In this document: positions 42,605 to 51,515 of the stretch, piece by piece | Layout: every line of letters begins with the position of its first letter | How positions within the stretch are numbered: position 1 is the stretch's first letter | NCBI GenBank assembly: GCA_023437225.1 | Contig: JAEZGS010000011.1 | Coordinates: forward strand, 62,001-126,000 | Origin: Bacteroidota bacterium | GTDB lineage: Bacteria; Bacteroidota; Bacteroidia; Chitinophagales; Chitinophagaceae | Direction of reading: 5' to 3' | DNA: 64,000 bases | Program-made: the position numbers and the translations under genes | The notes under the pieces: model-generated | Told to the model about the DNA's origin: nothing | Seen by the model: only the letters and a program-made list of their open reading frames with translations | Databases searched by the model: none

Positions 42605-45286
42605 ATGAAACGAATACTTTTACTCTTTTCAATTTTTCATCTTGTTCTCTCCGGCTTTGCAACTACTTATTATTCCCAGGGATCATTGAACCCTGCGTTA
42701 TTGACGAGCTGGAATACTGTAAGAACAGGAGGAGGCGCTACACCTGCTTCGCTTACACTTCCTGGGGATGTATTTGTAATTCAAAGTGGCCATTCAATGG
42801 TTACTTCAACAAACATTTCGATTGGCGCTGCCGGTTCAACATTACGCGTTGAGGAAAACGGAACGCTGGTAGGTGCGAACGCGATTAATTTGTCGGGCGT
42901 TTTCGAAATTCAGGATGGAGGCACCTACATTCATAACAATACATCGATTGGCATCTTCAACGGTACCGAAAATTTTGCGGCAGCATCAACCGTGCAAATC
43001 GAACAGTGGGTATCAAATGACGCCGGATTACCAACGCAGGTCCAGTGGGGCAATCTGATCATCGCAAGAAACATCGGTGCAAATCTTAGCTGGCAATTGT
43101 CCGGCTCATTAACTGTTGTAAGGGGCAACTTTGAAATTAACTCCACCGGTGAAGGATCGGTAGTGCTGACTGAGAATGAAAACCAGTTACTCACCATTGA
43201 CGGTGATCTTATCGTAAATGCGGGGACTCTGATTGTAAAGTCTGGTAGCGATGCTGGCACTTTCAGTAATATCCAGGTGAATGATGACATTAGTATAAAC
43301 GGCGGGATCCTTGATCTTGGCCTTGTTGATTTTATCGGAAATAATTATCTGCGATTCAAAGGCGATCTAACAATCATGTCAGGTGGCGAACTTATATCGT
43401 CATCACAGTTCGCATTTGTTGACGCAAATGGTACCGAACGTCAGTTTATTACTGCTGAGAATCCCGTTAGTGCAAGCATAAGGATCAGCCAGGGATCAAT
43501 GGTTGATTTGGGATCGCCATTGATCTTTTTGGAAGGAATGTATTTCGTTGTTGCAGGGACGCTTAATGCGGGAATGAACATAATAAGTTTACCGGAGGGG
43601 CAGCTGTTTGTTCCAGGGGGTACACTGAATACAAGCGTGGGCGTTGATCTTATTAACGGAAACTGTACTGTTTGTACGGGCGATGGTGAAAATGTTTTTG
43701 TTGATTGGTGCAAAGCAACCGGCTCCCGCGGTGCGCTCAATGCAACACAGGGGACTCTTTTATTCAGTCAATCCCCGGCATCAAACTTATATATCGGTTA
43801 CGAATCTTCGCCCGGCGATGTAAGCATCGTCAACGGCACTATTTCATTCACGGAAGAGGGCAGGCCAACGGGTCGCGGAAGTGTTGTGCTATCGGCCAAT
43901 TCAAGTCTTTTTCTCGATGCAACGAGTTTTATCGAAGGCCGCGCATTCTATAATGCAAACGGGGGAAAGCTAATAATTGGTTCGGTGGATGGCATCACTG
44001 TAAATGAAGAATTTGGCGCGATCATAGTTGATGGGGCACGTAATTACAATGCGAGCGGCAGAAATAGTTTTGAATATCGTGGCGAAGAAGACCAGGTAAC
44101 GGGTAATGGACTGCCGTCAACTTTCAGCGGCGATCTTATCATCAACAATCTTGCGGATAGAAATGTTTTGTTGACTGACCCTGTAACGATCCAGAGTGGC
44201 GGCAAACTGCAACTTCAAAATGGAAACCTGGTTACTATTGGCAGCGATGTGCTGACCCTGGCGGGCGGTGCTACTACGCAGGGTGGTTCAAAGCGTTCAT
44301 TCGTTGATGGCAGATTGATCAGAAAGGGAAATGGCACACTGGTATTCCCGGTGGGAAAGAACGGTATTTATTCACCTGTGACCTTAAATGGTAATGCAGG
44401 TCAGGCGACGGATGAACACTCTGCTGAATACTTTCCCGGAAATCCTCGTTCAACATATGACGGTACACTAATTGACCTGCAGGTGTTAAGTGCAATTGAA
44501 TACTGGCGCATCGAACGTATAAATGGAGAAGGTGCGCGGCTGTTGACATTACCATTTGGCGCACACAGCGGAGTTACCGACCCGTCAACAATTGTGGCTG
44601 CATACTTCGACGGAAATTCTTTCTGGCATAATTATAAACAAACGGCAGGATATACGGGAACAGCGCAGGGCGGCACGATCACTACATCAACTGCCGCATT
44701 CGGAATTTTTTCACTGGGGTCAACTTCTGCCGAAAATACATTGCCATTACGACTTCTCACCTTTGATGCGAAGAAGCAGGGAATGGATCGACTCATCAAC
44801 TGGGAAATATCGTTGGGTGATAATCCTGTATATTTCGAGGTGCTCGCGTCAGTTGATAACAGGAATTTTGTGAAGCTTGGTACGGTGAATGCATCCCTGC
44901 CTCAATTGAAATATAACTTTGTTGATAGAAATTCTTTGGATGAGACAACCTATTACAGGTTAAGAGTAGTTGGCGTGGATGGTAAAGTATATCATAGCCG
45001 TATTGTCGTTGTTTTTGCTGGAACCAATAACCAGAACCTCATCACTCTTTATCCAACGATAACAAGGGGTTCAGCAACGCTATCTGTGACAAGCCCTGAT
45101 AGTAAACGCTTGCAGGTAACAGTTTCAGGTGTGCAGGGTACAATAATTCAGCATCATTTCATGCAGCTGAAAGCAGGTGAAAACCGTTTGAATATTGATC
45201 TGTCTTCACTTTCGCCCGGAACTTACCTGGTAACTACGATCGACGAAAGAAACAAAAGACAAACACTAAAGCTTATAAAACAATAA
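42605..45286 (+). CDS. Large secreted T9SS protein C of the array
   Basis: An 893-residue secreted protein: signal peptide (to about GFA19), an opening TYYSQGSLNPALLTSWNTVR, a long beta-helix-like region with repeated NGT/GGT turns, a two-Cys motif (NGNCTVCTGDG, about 350), the shared module (RSFVDGRLIRKG, then FPVGKNG, about 565-700), an FnIII-like segment (LPLRLLTFDAKKQG, about 715-795) and a type A sorting domain (about 805-893) ending RQTLKLIKQ. Architecture matches protein A. No catalytic motif is recognised. It lies 53 bases after protein B, so B and C may be cotranscribed. Confidence 0.85.
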   Translation: MKRILLLFSIFHLVLSGFATTYYSQGSLNPALLTSWNTVRTGGGATPASLTLPGDVFVIQSGHSMVTSTNISIGAAGSTLRVEENGTLVGANAINLSGVFEIQDGGTYIHNNTSIGIFNGTENFAAASTVQIEQWVSNDAGLPTQVQWGNLIIARNIGANLSWQLSGSLTVVRGNFEINSTGEGSVVLTENENQLLTIDGDLIVNAGTLIVKSGSDAGTFSNIQVNDDISINGGILDLGLVDFIGNNYLRFKGDLTIMSGGELISSSQFAFVDANGTERQFITAENPVSASIRISQGSMVDLGSPLIFLEGMYFVVAGTLNAGMNIISLPEGQLFVPGGTLNTSVGVDLINGNCTVCTGDGENVFVDWCKATGSRGALNATQGTLLFSQSPASNLYIGYESSPGDVSIVNGTISFTEEGRPTGRGSVVLSANSSLFLDATSFIEGRAFYNANGGKLIIGSVDGITVNEEFGAIIVDGARNYNASGRNSFEYRGEEDQVTGNGLPSTFSGDLIINNLADRNVLLTDPVTIQSGGKLQLQNGNLVTIGSDVLTLAGGATTQGGSKRSFVDGRLIRKGNGTLVFPVGKNGIYSPVTLNGNAGQATDEHSAEYFPGNPRSTYDGTLIDLQVLSAIEYWRIERINGEGARLLTLPFGAHSGVTDPSTIVAAYFDGNSFWHNYKQTAGYTGTAQGGTITTSTAAFGIFSLGSTSAENTLPLRLLTFDAKKQGMDRLINWEISLGDNPVYFEVLASVDNRNFVKLGTVNASLPQLKYNFVDRNSLDETTYYRLRVVGVDGKVYHSRIVVVFAGTNNQNLITLYPTITRGSATLSVTSPDSKRLQVTVSGVQGTIIQHHFMQLKAGENRLNIDLSSLSPGTYLVTTIDERNKRQTLKLIKQ

Positions 45287-45290
45287 AGGA

Positions 45291-45330
45291 TCAAAAAAAA
45301 AAGCGGGGAGATATCCCGCTTTTTTTTATT
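45291..45330. terminator. Bidirectional terminator between the T9SS array and DUF4954
   Basis: GC stem GCGGG/CCCGC extended by A-run and T-run on either side, loop about 7 bases, between convergent genes. T-runs follow on both strands. Confidence 0.9.
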
Positions 45331-45349
45331 CAATATCTGTTGCAAGAGT

Positions 45350-47596
45350 TTATGCTTTCTGAAGCTTTTTGCTGCGTGCCGCCGGTTGCTTCGCGACTTT
45401 TGCCAACAATGCATCTACCTGTGACCGGAATTCAACCAATGCCTTCCTTTCATGTTTAATGAAGGAGTTCTTTTCCAGGTCGCCGATTACCACCTTAAGC
45501 TCCTCGTCGTTTTCATATACCATCTTTCGGAAGGGATTGTTGTAATCTTTCGCGCGGGACTCGTAAATGCTTTCAACCATCCACTCTTTAGTTGCAACAC
45601 TTTGCTGTAGCAGATCTGTAATCGCATCAATACCTGAGGTTTTCAAATTCGCTCCAAACACTTTTTGATACGCTGCCAATGCGTGATTGAACCGGTCGCT
45701 CATGTAGCCTTCTGCCTGTTCAAGGTAGAACCGATGAACTTGCTCCCAGCTTCGCACTCTGGAAGACTTGATGCGATCAACAAGTTTATTCACCTCTTTG
45801 TCAATGATCAACTGGCCACCGATATTTTTCCAACGGGTGAGTAAAATACGCGAAGGCATGTTGTCCTGCAGGTCTTGTAACGTATTGTATTGCTCCGCGT
45901 GCATTCGCTGAATGATTGCGGTTGCCGTATAATACGCTATCAGTCGCTTAAATATCTGGTACGAAGGGCCAATCTTGATCACGCACACTTTTCGCGAAGA
46001 ATTTTCAAAACCCCTTGCATTAATTTCCAGTTGCTTAAGCAAAGGATCATTTCCTTCCAATAGCTCTTCTCCCTTCTTCAGGATTGCCTGGGGTGAAGCA
46101 TCTTCATTGCCTGTCGATCTGTAGAAAGATTCGCCTACCAGCTTTTTGAAAACCTCGAGTGCTTCTATCATTTCATTCACTGAATCCGGAGCCAGAAAGT
46201 CAAACTCAAGAAGTTGTTTTTTCTCTATACGCTGGTCGCGATCAACATATTTCCACGAATTTCTTGCCAACGCATACATGTTGTACTGAAACCAGTATGC
46301 CGGCATAACGACAAGTGTATCGTTCGACACATTATTGCTAACCAGCGAAAACGGTATAGGGATGTTCAGCTCATAAGGATAGTCACCTTTAGAGAGGATC
46401 GTAAATGAAGCAAACTTTGAATTGTGTTTAAGACTTACACAGAGTCCTGGCCAGAAGCCGCGTCCCGCAATGATTTCACCGTCGGCACCTCTTGAATTAT
46501 GATTGGATCCTACAGTTGCACCTGCTGCCATGTTTGATTGTCCCTGCACCAGTGCAGCGCACAAAAATGAGTTGTTATGGTGTTGTTCATGCGAAGGAAA
46601 TATGAGCGAGTTCAATACTTCGCAACAGGATATCGTCGAACTGTTTCCGAGGTAAGAATTGATCAGACGCGCACCATACTTCAGCTGTGAATGCGATGCC
46701 ATAAAGAATCTAACGGCCTTCACTCCATAGAAGAGGCGGCATCCCGGGTCGATGATCCCATTTACCAACTCACAACCTTCCCCAATCTGAGTTGTTGCTT
46801 CAGGTGTTGAATTGATGGTAAGATTCTTTAATTTATTAGCTCCTTTAAGGTATGCATCCGACCCGATCTTAACGTCTTTGATGATCTTGCAGTTCTTGAT
46901 AACCGTGCGGTCCCCAATGGTGCCATAAAATCCGCGACGTCTATCGTGATCGCTTTCGGTGAAGGTTTTTAACTTCTGTTGAAACTGTTCGTCATCCCTA
47001 TGTTGGGTCCACAGATATGCATCACCTGGCAACATGCCGTCGAATGGAATGATCTTGCGTCCGCCATTTTCATTACACAGTTCTATCCATATTCTGATCG
47101 ACTCGTCTTCACCTTCTTTTAATGTGCCGTTTCCAAACTTCGCGTAGTCTGTGGTTGCAAGTTCATTGATGTTCACCAAGATCACATCATTTCCGATAAT
47201 GTAATGAGACACATAATTGACATTATCTATAACAACATTGTCTCCCACATCACAACTTATGATAGTACTGTTGTATAAACCAACCGGACGTCTGAGGTTG
47301 TTGAACTCAAGATAATAGGGTTCAAGTTTGCCGATGCGCACGAGTCCAAAGAACTTGCAATTGTGTACCAGTTCCGGGGTGAAAGCATCTGACACAACGA
47401 GATTGTTCCAGTTATCCGATGTATTCCTATTTCGGACAAGCACTTCAATTTCGTAAGCTGAAAGTTGACGGTACCCGTGCGAACGCGTGTTCTGCGCGTT
47501 ACGCAAATAGTATTCGTCAGCACCCTTTGGAAGAAACTCTGAAGGAATAAAATTATATCCCAGGGTGTTTATGGGGCTGCGGGTAATCTGGTTCAT
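45350..47596 (-). CDS. DUF4954 family protein (left-handed beta-helix)
   Basis: A 748-residue cytosolic protein of the DUF4954 family. The N-terminal 430 residues show irregular hexapeptide-like repeats (VGDNVVIDNVNYVSHYIIG, IGDRTVIKNCKIIKDVKIG, IGEGCELVNGIIDPGCRLF) that suggest a left-handed parallel beta-helix like that of sugar-nucleotide acyl- or nucleotidyltransferases; conserved patches are SHEQHHNNSFLCA and ATVGSNHNSRGADGEI. The C-terminal third is helical. The function is unknown. It follows glmS by 15 bases on the same strand, so a role in amino-sugar or UDP-sugar metabolism is a reasonable guess. Confidence 0.85.
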   Translation of the reverse strand: MNQITRSPINTLGYNFIPSEFLPKGADEYYLRNAQNTRSHGYRQLSAYEIEVLVRNRNTSDNWNNLVVSDAFTPELVHNCKFFGLVRIGKLEPYYLEFNNLRRPVGLYNSTIISCDVGDNVVIDNVNYVSHYIIGNDVILVNINELATTDYAKFGNGTLKEGEDESIRIWIELCNENGGRKIIPFDGMLPGDAYLWTQHRDDEQFQQKLKTFTESDHDRRRGFYGTIGDRTVIKNCKIIKDVKIGSDAYLKGANKLKNLTINSTPEATTQIGEGCELVNGIIDPGCRLFYGVKAVRFFMASHSQLKYGARLINSYLGNSSTISCCEVLNSLIFPSHEQHHNNSFLCAALVQGQSNMAAGATVGSNHNSRGADGEIIAGRGFWPGLCVSLKHNSKFASFTILSKGDYPYELNIPIPFSLVSNNVSNDTLVVMPAYWFQYNMYALARNSWKYVDRDQRIEKKQLLEFDFLAPDSVNEMIEALEVFKKLVGESFYRSTGNEDASPQAILKKGEELLEGNDPLLKQLEINARGFENSSRKVCVIKIGPSYQIFKRLIAYYTATAIIQRMHAEQYNTLQDLQDNMPSRILLTRWKNIGGQLIIDKEVNKLVDRIKSSRVRSWEQVHRFYLEQAEGYMSDRFNHALAAYQKVFGANLKTSGIDAITDLLQQSVATKEWMVESIYESRAKDYNNPFRKMVYENDEELKVVIGDLEKNSFIKHERKALVEFRSQVDALLAKVAKQPAARSKKLQKA

Positions 47597-47610
47597 GGTT
47601 ACTAGTTGAG

Positions 47611-49446
47611 TTATTCTACCGTTACAGACTTAGCGAGATTCCGCGGTTTGTCTACATCGAATCCTTTTGCTACTCCAATATGATATGCAAGAAGCTGAAG
47701 CGGGATAGTGCTTAACATCGGTGCAATCAATTCATCCGCCTCCGGAACTTCAATATAATCATCAACCATTTGCGGAATGGCTTCGTCGCCCCGCGTAACA
47801 ACAGCAATTACCTTACCCTTGCGAGCTTTGATCTCCTGTATGTTGCTGATGATCTTTTCATGGTAGGAATCTTTCGTTGCCACAAAAACCACTGGAAGAC
47901 TCTCATCCACCAGGGCTATCGGACCGTGCTTCATTTCTGCAGCAGGGTATCCTTCGGCATGGATATAAGAGATCTCTTTTAATTTCAATGCACCTTCGAG
48001 GGCTACAGGGAAATTGTAACCGCGTCCCAGGTATAATGCATTATTCGCGTCCTTGTATTTAGTAGCGATTTCTTTCACCTGCTCATTCGTTTCAAGCGCA
48101 GTCTTGATCTTATCCGGCAATGTCTGCAATTCACTCAGCAAATGCAGATAGCGCTTCTCATCAATGGTTCCTTTCGCATGTGCGATCTTCAAAGCAATCA
48201 TCGTCAAAACGGCAAGCTGTGCAGTAAATGCCTTGGTGCTTGCAACACCGATCTCAGGTCCAGCGTGCGTGTAGGCACCCGCATGAGATAAGCGGGCAAT
48301 AGAAGATCCCACAACGTTCACAACGCCGAGTATGATGGCTCCCTGTTCTTTAGCTTTTTCGATGGCTACAAGAGTATCGGCAGTTTCTCCACTCTGTGAT
48401 ACAGCTATGATCACATCACCTTTATGAATCACCGGGTTCCTGTACCGGAATTCAGAAGCATATTCGACTTCTACCGGCGTCCGGCACAATTCTTCAATAA
48501 TGTATTCCGCGATCAAACCGGCGTGCCAGCTTGTACCGCAGGCAATGATCAATATCCGGTTTGCAGCTTTTAGTTGATCGATGTGATTGTGAATACCAGA
48601 CATCGTGATGGTACCAGCCTCCGCATCGAGGCGTCCCCTTAAACAGTCGAAGATGCTCGTTGGTTGTTCAAAGATTTCTTTAAGCATGAAATGATCGTAA
48701 CCACCTTTCTCAATTGCAGCAAGCTCCATATCCAGCTTGGTGATGTAAGGTGTCACTTTTTCATTGCCCAGGTTTTTGAGGATCAATTCATCGGGCTTAA
48801 TGATCGCAAGTTCATAATCGTTCACGTAAACCACTTCCTTGGTATATTCTATGATCGGCGATGCGTCCGAAGCGAGGAAGTGCTCGCCCTTGCCAATGCC
48901 GATCACCAGCGGGCTTCCCTTACGTGCGGCGATCAATGTATCAGGATTGTCCTGGTCAATAAGCACAATCACATAAGCACCCACAATGCGCTTGAGGGCA
49001 ATGCGAACAGCTTCTTCAAGACCAACTTTATTATTTAACTGGATGTCTTCGATAAACTTCAGGAGCACTTCAGTGTCCGTATCGCTCACAAAAGAATATC
49101 CTTTACTGGTAAGCTCCTGGCGCAGTTGAGCATAGTTTTCAATGATGCCGTTGTGTATCATTGCGAGCTTGCCATTTGCAGAAGTATGAGGGTGGGCATT
49201 GCGGTCGCTTGGTTCACCATGCGTTGCCCAACGGGTGTGGCCGATCCCTGCATTTGCATGCATATCCCTTCCAACAAGGGAATCTTCCAACTCAACCACC
49301 TTTCCTTTCTTTTTATAAACTTTCAATCCACCGTTCAGGATGGCAACACCGGAGCTGTCATAACCTCGGTATTCGAGCCGTTTAAGGCCTTTCAGAATGA
49401 TCGGGTAGGCTTCGCGGCTACCGATGTAAGCAACAATTCCACACAT
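47611..49446 (-). CDS. glmS: Glutamine--fructose-6-phosphate aminotransferase
   Basis: GlmS, 611 residues, makes glucosamine-6-phosphate, the entry to peptidoglycan and LPS amino sugars. The N-terminal glutaminase domain starts with the catalytic Cys in MCGIVAYIG; GIGHTRWATHGEP and HNGIIENY follow. Two SIS isomerase domains carry ACGTSWHAG, VSQSGETADT and LGRGYNFPVALEGALKLKE, and the chain ends NLAKSVTVE as in all GlmS. No glmS ribozyme core is evident in the short upstream region (49447-49615), although I could only look for obvious conserved sequence. Confidence 0.97.
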   Translation of the reverse strand: MCGIVAYIGSREAYPIILKGLKRLEYRGYDSSGVAILNGGLKVYKKKGKVVELEDSLVGRDMHANAGIGHTRWATHGEPSDRNAHPHTSANGKLAMIHNGIIENYAQLRQELTSKGYSFVSDTDTEVLLKFIEDIQLNNKVGLEEAVRIALKRIVGAYVIVLIDQDNPDTLIAARKGSPLVIGIGKGEHFLASDASPIIEYTKEVVYVNDYELAIIKPDELILKNLGNEKVTPYITKLDMELAAIEKGGYDHFMLKEIFEQPTSIFDCLRGRLDAEAGTITMSGIHNHIDQLKAANRILIIACGTSWHAGLIAEYIIEELCRTPVEVEYASEFRYRNPVIHKGDVIIAVSQSGETADTLVAIEKAKEQGAIILGVVNVVGSSIARLSHAGAYTHAGPEIGVASTKAFTAQLAVLTMIALKIAHAKGTIDEKRYLHLLSELQTLPDKIKTALETNEQVKEIATKYKDANNALYLGRGYNFPVALEGALKLKEISYIHAEGYPAAEMKHGPIALVDESLPVVFVATKDSYHEKIISNIQEIKARKGKVIAVVTRGDEAIPQMVDDYIEVPEADELIAPMLSTIPLQLLAYHIGVAKGFDVDKPRNLAKSVTVE

Positions 49447-49615
49447 TTGCAGTTTTTTTAGTTTTAATAGAATACACGTGCTTTCGCGACGCGAAAATGT
49501 TCAAAATAATTGATAAGACAAAACTCTTAGTGGCTACAATAGGAATTGTATGGTTTCAAGCGGATTGGTATATCTTTTCGTTCTGGCAAATGCGTCGTCA
49601 GAGAGTGTTCGGGCT

Positions 49616-51004
49616 CTAAAGTAATATTCCTTCCATGAACATGAAAGCTAACGAAAAATATATTACCAGGCCGGTCACATCAACAAGAGTGGCAACGAAT
49701 GGAGCCGATGATGTTGCGGGATCGGCACCGAGTTTCTTAAGGATGATGGGCAGCATTGATCCGGTTATAGTTCCCCATAACACCACACCGACAAGGGAGA
49801 ACCCTACGGTGAGGGCAATGAGCATGGTATGATCGCCATAGGTGTGAAATATTGAATTCCATATAACTACCCGGAAACAACCTATCAGACCCAGGATGGT
49901 TCCCAATAAAATTCCTGAAATGATCTCTCTTTTCAGCACTCTCCACCAGTCTGCAAGCGTGATCTCGCCAACAGCCATCGCCTGGATGATCAGGGTGGAT
50001 GCCTGGGAACCACTGTTACCGCCGGATGATATGATCAGGGGAACGAAGAGTGCGAGCACTACGGCTTTCGCGATCTCGTCCTCAAAGTATCCCATGGCCG
50101 TGGCGGTGAGCATTTCGCCAAGAAACAATACGATCAGCCAGATCACCCGCTTTTTAAAGAGTTTGAGGATGGGCATTTCAAGGTACGGTTCATCCAATGC
50201 TTCAGTACCCCCAATCTTCTGCATGTCCTCACTAAACTCTTCATTGGCCACCCACAGCACGTCATCGATGGTGACGATACCCAGCAAAATGTTTTTGTCA
50301 TCAACCACTGGCAACGCCACGCGATTATTCATTTTGAATGTCTGGTTTGCGACTTCCTGATCATCATTCACGTTCAGGGTAATGAAGCGGTTGTCGATGA
50401 TGTCTCCAATTACTTCATCCGGTTGCGCCAGGATTATTTCCCTTATTCGAACGTCATCTAAAAATTCTCCCCTGTCATTTACTACATATACCACGTCGAT
50501 CGTTTCGCTTTCCTTCCCAACTTCCCTGATGTGCTCAAGAACTTCGGCAATATTCCAGTCAACCTGTACCGAGATATAATCCGGTGTCATAAGACGGCCG
50601 ACACTCCCTTCAGGATATCCCAGCAGAGAAAGCGTCACCTTGCGTTCCTCGGGATCGAGCAGCCGGATAAGTTCTTTCACAACCTCACTTGGTAATTCTT
50701 CAAGAAATGAGGTACGGTCATCAGCAGGTAATTCATTGAGCAGTTCGGCGGTCTTGAATGGCGGCAGGTCCTGGATAATATCTTTTTGTGAACCCAGGTC
50801 GAGGATCTTAAATACACTGGCGGCGCGATGTACGCTCATATTACTGATGATCCTGCCCTGGTATTCGGGGAACTCATTGATCAGTTCAGCAACATCGCTT
50901 ATGTTTTGATCATTTAGAAATTCCCTGATGGCTAGTATGTCATCTGTTTGTATGACGCTAACAAACTGCTCCTGTATGTTATCCTGTTCCAGTTCCAATG
51001 CCAT
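49616..51004 (-). CDS. mgtE: Magnesium transporter MgtE
   Basis: Mg2+ channel of 462 residues. Cytosolic MgtE-N domain (about 20-125), paired CBS domains (about 130-255, LMTPDYISV), a plug helix and five membrane helices with the selectivity region SSGGNSGSQASTLIIQAMA. The pore and gate are as in the family. The frame is open to 51094, but I use the ATG at 51004, since a promoter box ends 5 bases before it. It precedes glmS by 169 bases on the same strand and may have a separate promoter. Confidence 0.95.
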   Translation of the reverse strand: MALELEQDNIQEQFVSVIQTDDILAIREFLNDQNISDVAELINEFPEYQGRIISNMSVHRAASVFKILDLGSQKDIIQDLPPFKTAELLNELPADDRTSFLEELPSEVVKELIRLLDPEERKVTLSLLGYPEGSVGRLMTPDYISVQVDWNIAEVLEHIREVGKESETIDVVYVVNDRGEFLDDVRIREIILAQPDEVIGDIIDNRFITLNVNDDQEVANQTFKMNNRVALPVVDDKNILLGIVTIDDVLWVANEEFSEDMQKIGGTEALDEPYLEMPILKLFKKRVIWLIVLFLGEMLTATAMGYFEDEIAKAVVLALFVPLIISSGGNSGSQASTLIIQAMAVGEITLADWWRVLKREIISGILLGTILGLIGCFRVVIWNSIFHTYGDHTMLIALTVGFSLVGVVLWGTITGSMLPIILKKLGADPATSSAPFVATLVDVTGLVIYFSLAFMFMEGILL

Positions 51005-51009
51005 AGTTC

Positions 51010-51017
51010 CAAAATTA
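51010..51017 (-). promoter_or_regulatory. Promoter -7 box TAATTTTG for mgtE
   Basis: Exact TAnnTTTG on the minus strand, 5 bases before the mgtE ATG, with TTG 24 bases upstream. Transcription would begin at or beside the start codon, leaving no room for an M-box type magnesium riboswitch. Confidence 0.5.
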
Positions 51018-51114
51018 CTGTATCGGCGAATGCTATGCACACAATGTACTAATTTCGCTGGCCGGTAAATTGTACAGAGCAAAGCCAGACGCAATATTTG
51101 TAAAGACGATTATC

Positions 51115-51501
51115 ATGATCAAATCATTCTTGCACGTTAAGAAAGCGGGTTCAAAGGGGCGGGGAGTATTTACTAAAGAGCCGATAAGAAGCCGCACCAT
51201 TATAGAAGTATCACCGGTACTGGTTTTAAGCGCAAAGGATCGCAAGGCGCTTGATCAAACTTTGCTTCATGATTACATTTTCGAGTGGGGAGACACAAGA
51301 CGGCAGTGTTGCGTGGCACTTGGACTGGTATCGTTGTACAATCACGCATATAATTCCAATTGCGAGTATGAAATGGACTTTGAAAAACAGACCATCACCA
51401 TTCGTACTGTAAAAGCCATTCAAAAAGGGGAGGAGCTTTTCATCAACTATAATGGGGTGCATAACAATGAAACGCCACTGTGGTTTGAAGTGGAAGAATG
51501 A
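51115..51501 (+). CDS. SET-domain protein (probable protein lysine methyltransferase)
   Basis: A 128-residue cytosolic protein that is almost all SET domain. The SAM-binding motif is SKGRGVF near residue 15, the pseudoknot motif is YNHAYNSNCEYEMD, and the post-core motif GEELFINYNG holds the catalytic Tyr region. SET enzymes transfer methyl groups from SAM to protein lysines; the target here is unknown. No post-SET Cys cluster. I use the ATG at 51115 since the SET strand follows; the frame is open to 51070. Divergent from mgtE. Confidence 0.88.
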   Translation: MIKSFLHVKKAGSKGRGVFTKEPIRSRTIIEVSPVLVLSAKDRKALDQTLLHDYIFEWGDTRRQCCVALGLVSLYNHAYNSNCEYEMDFEKQTITIRTVKAIQKGEELFINYNGVHNNETPLWFEVEE

Positions 51502-51515
51502 TCAAAACAGTTGCA

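Noticed and set aside
49447..49615. glmS ribozyme upstream of glmS
   Set aside because: I could not see the conserved ribozyme core in this 169-base region; by eye this is weak evidence either way, so no feature is reported.
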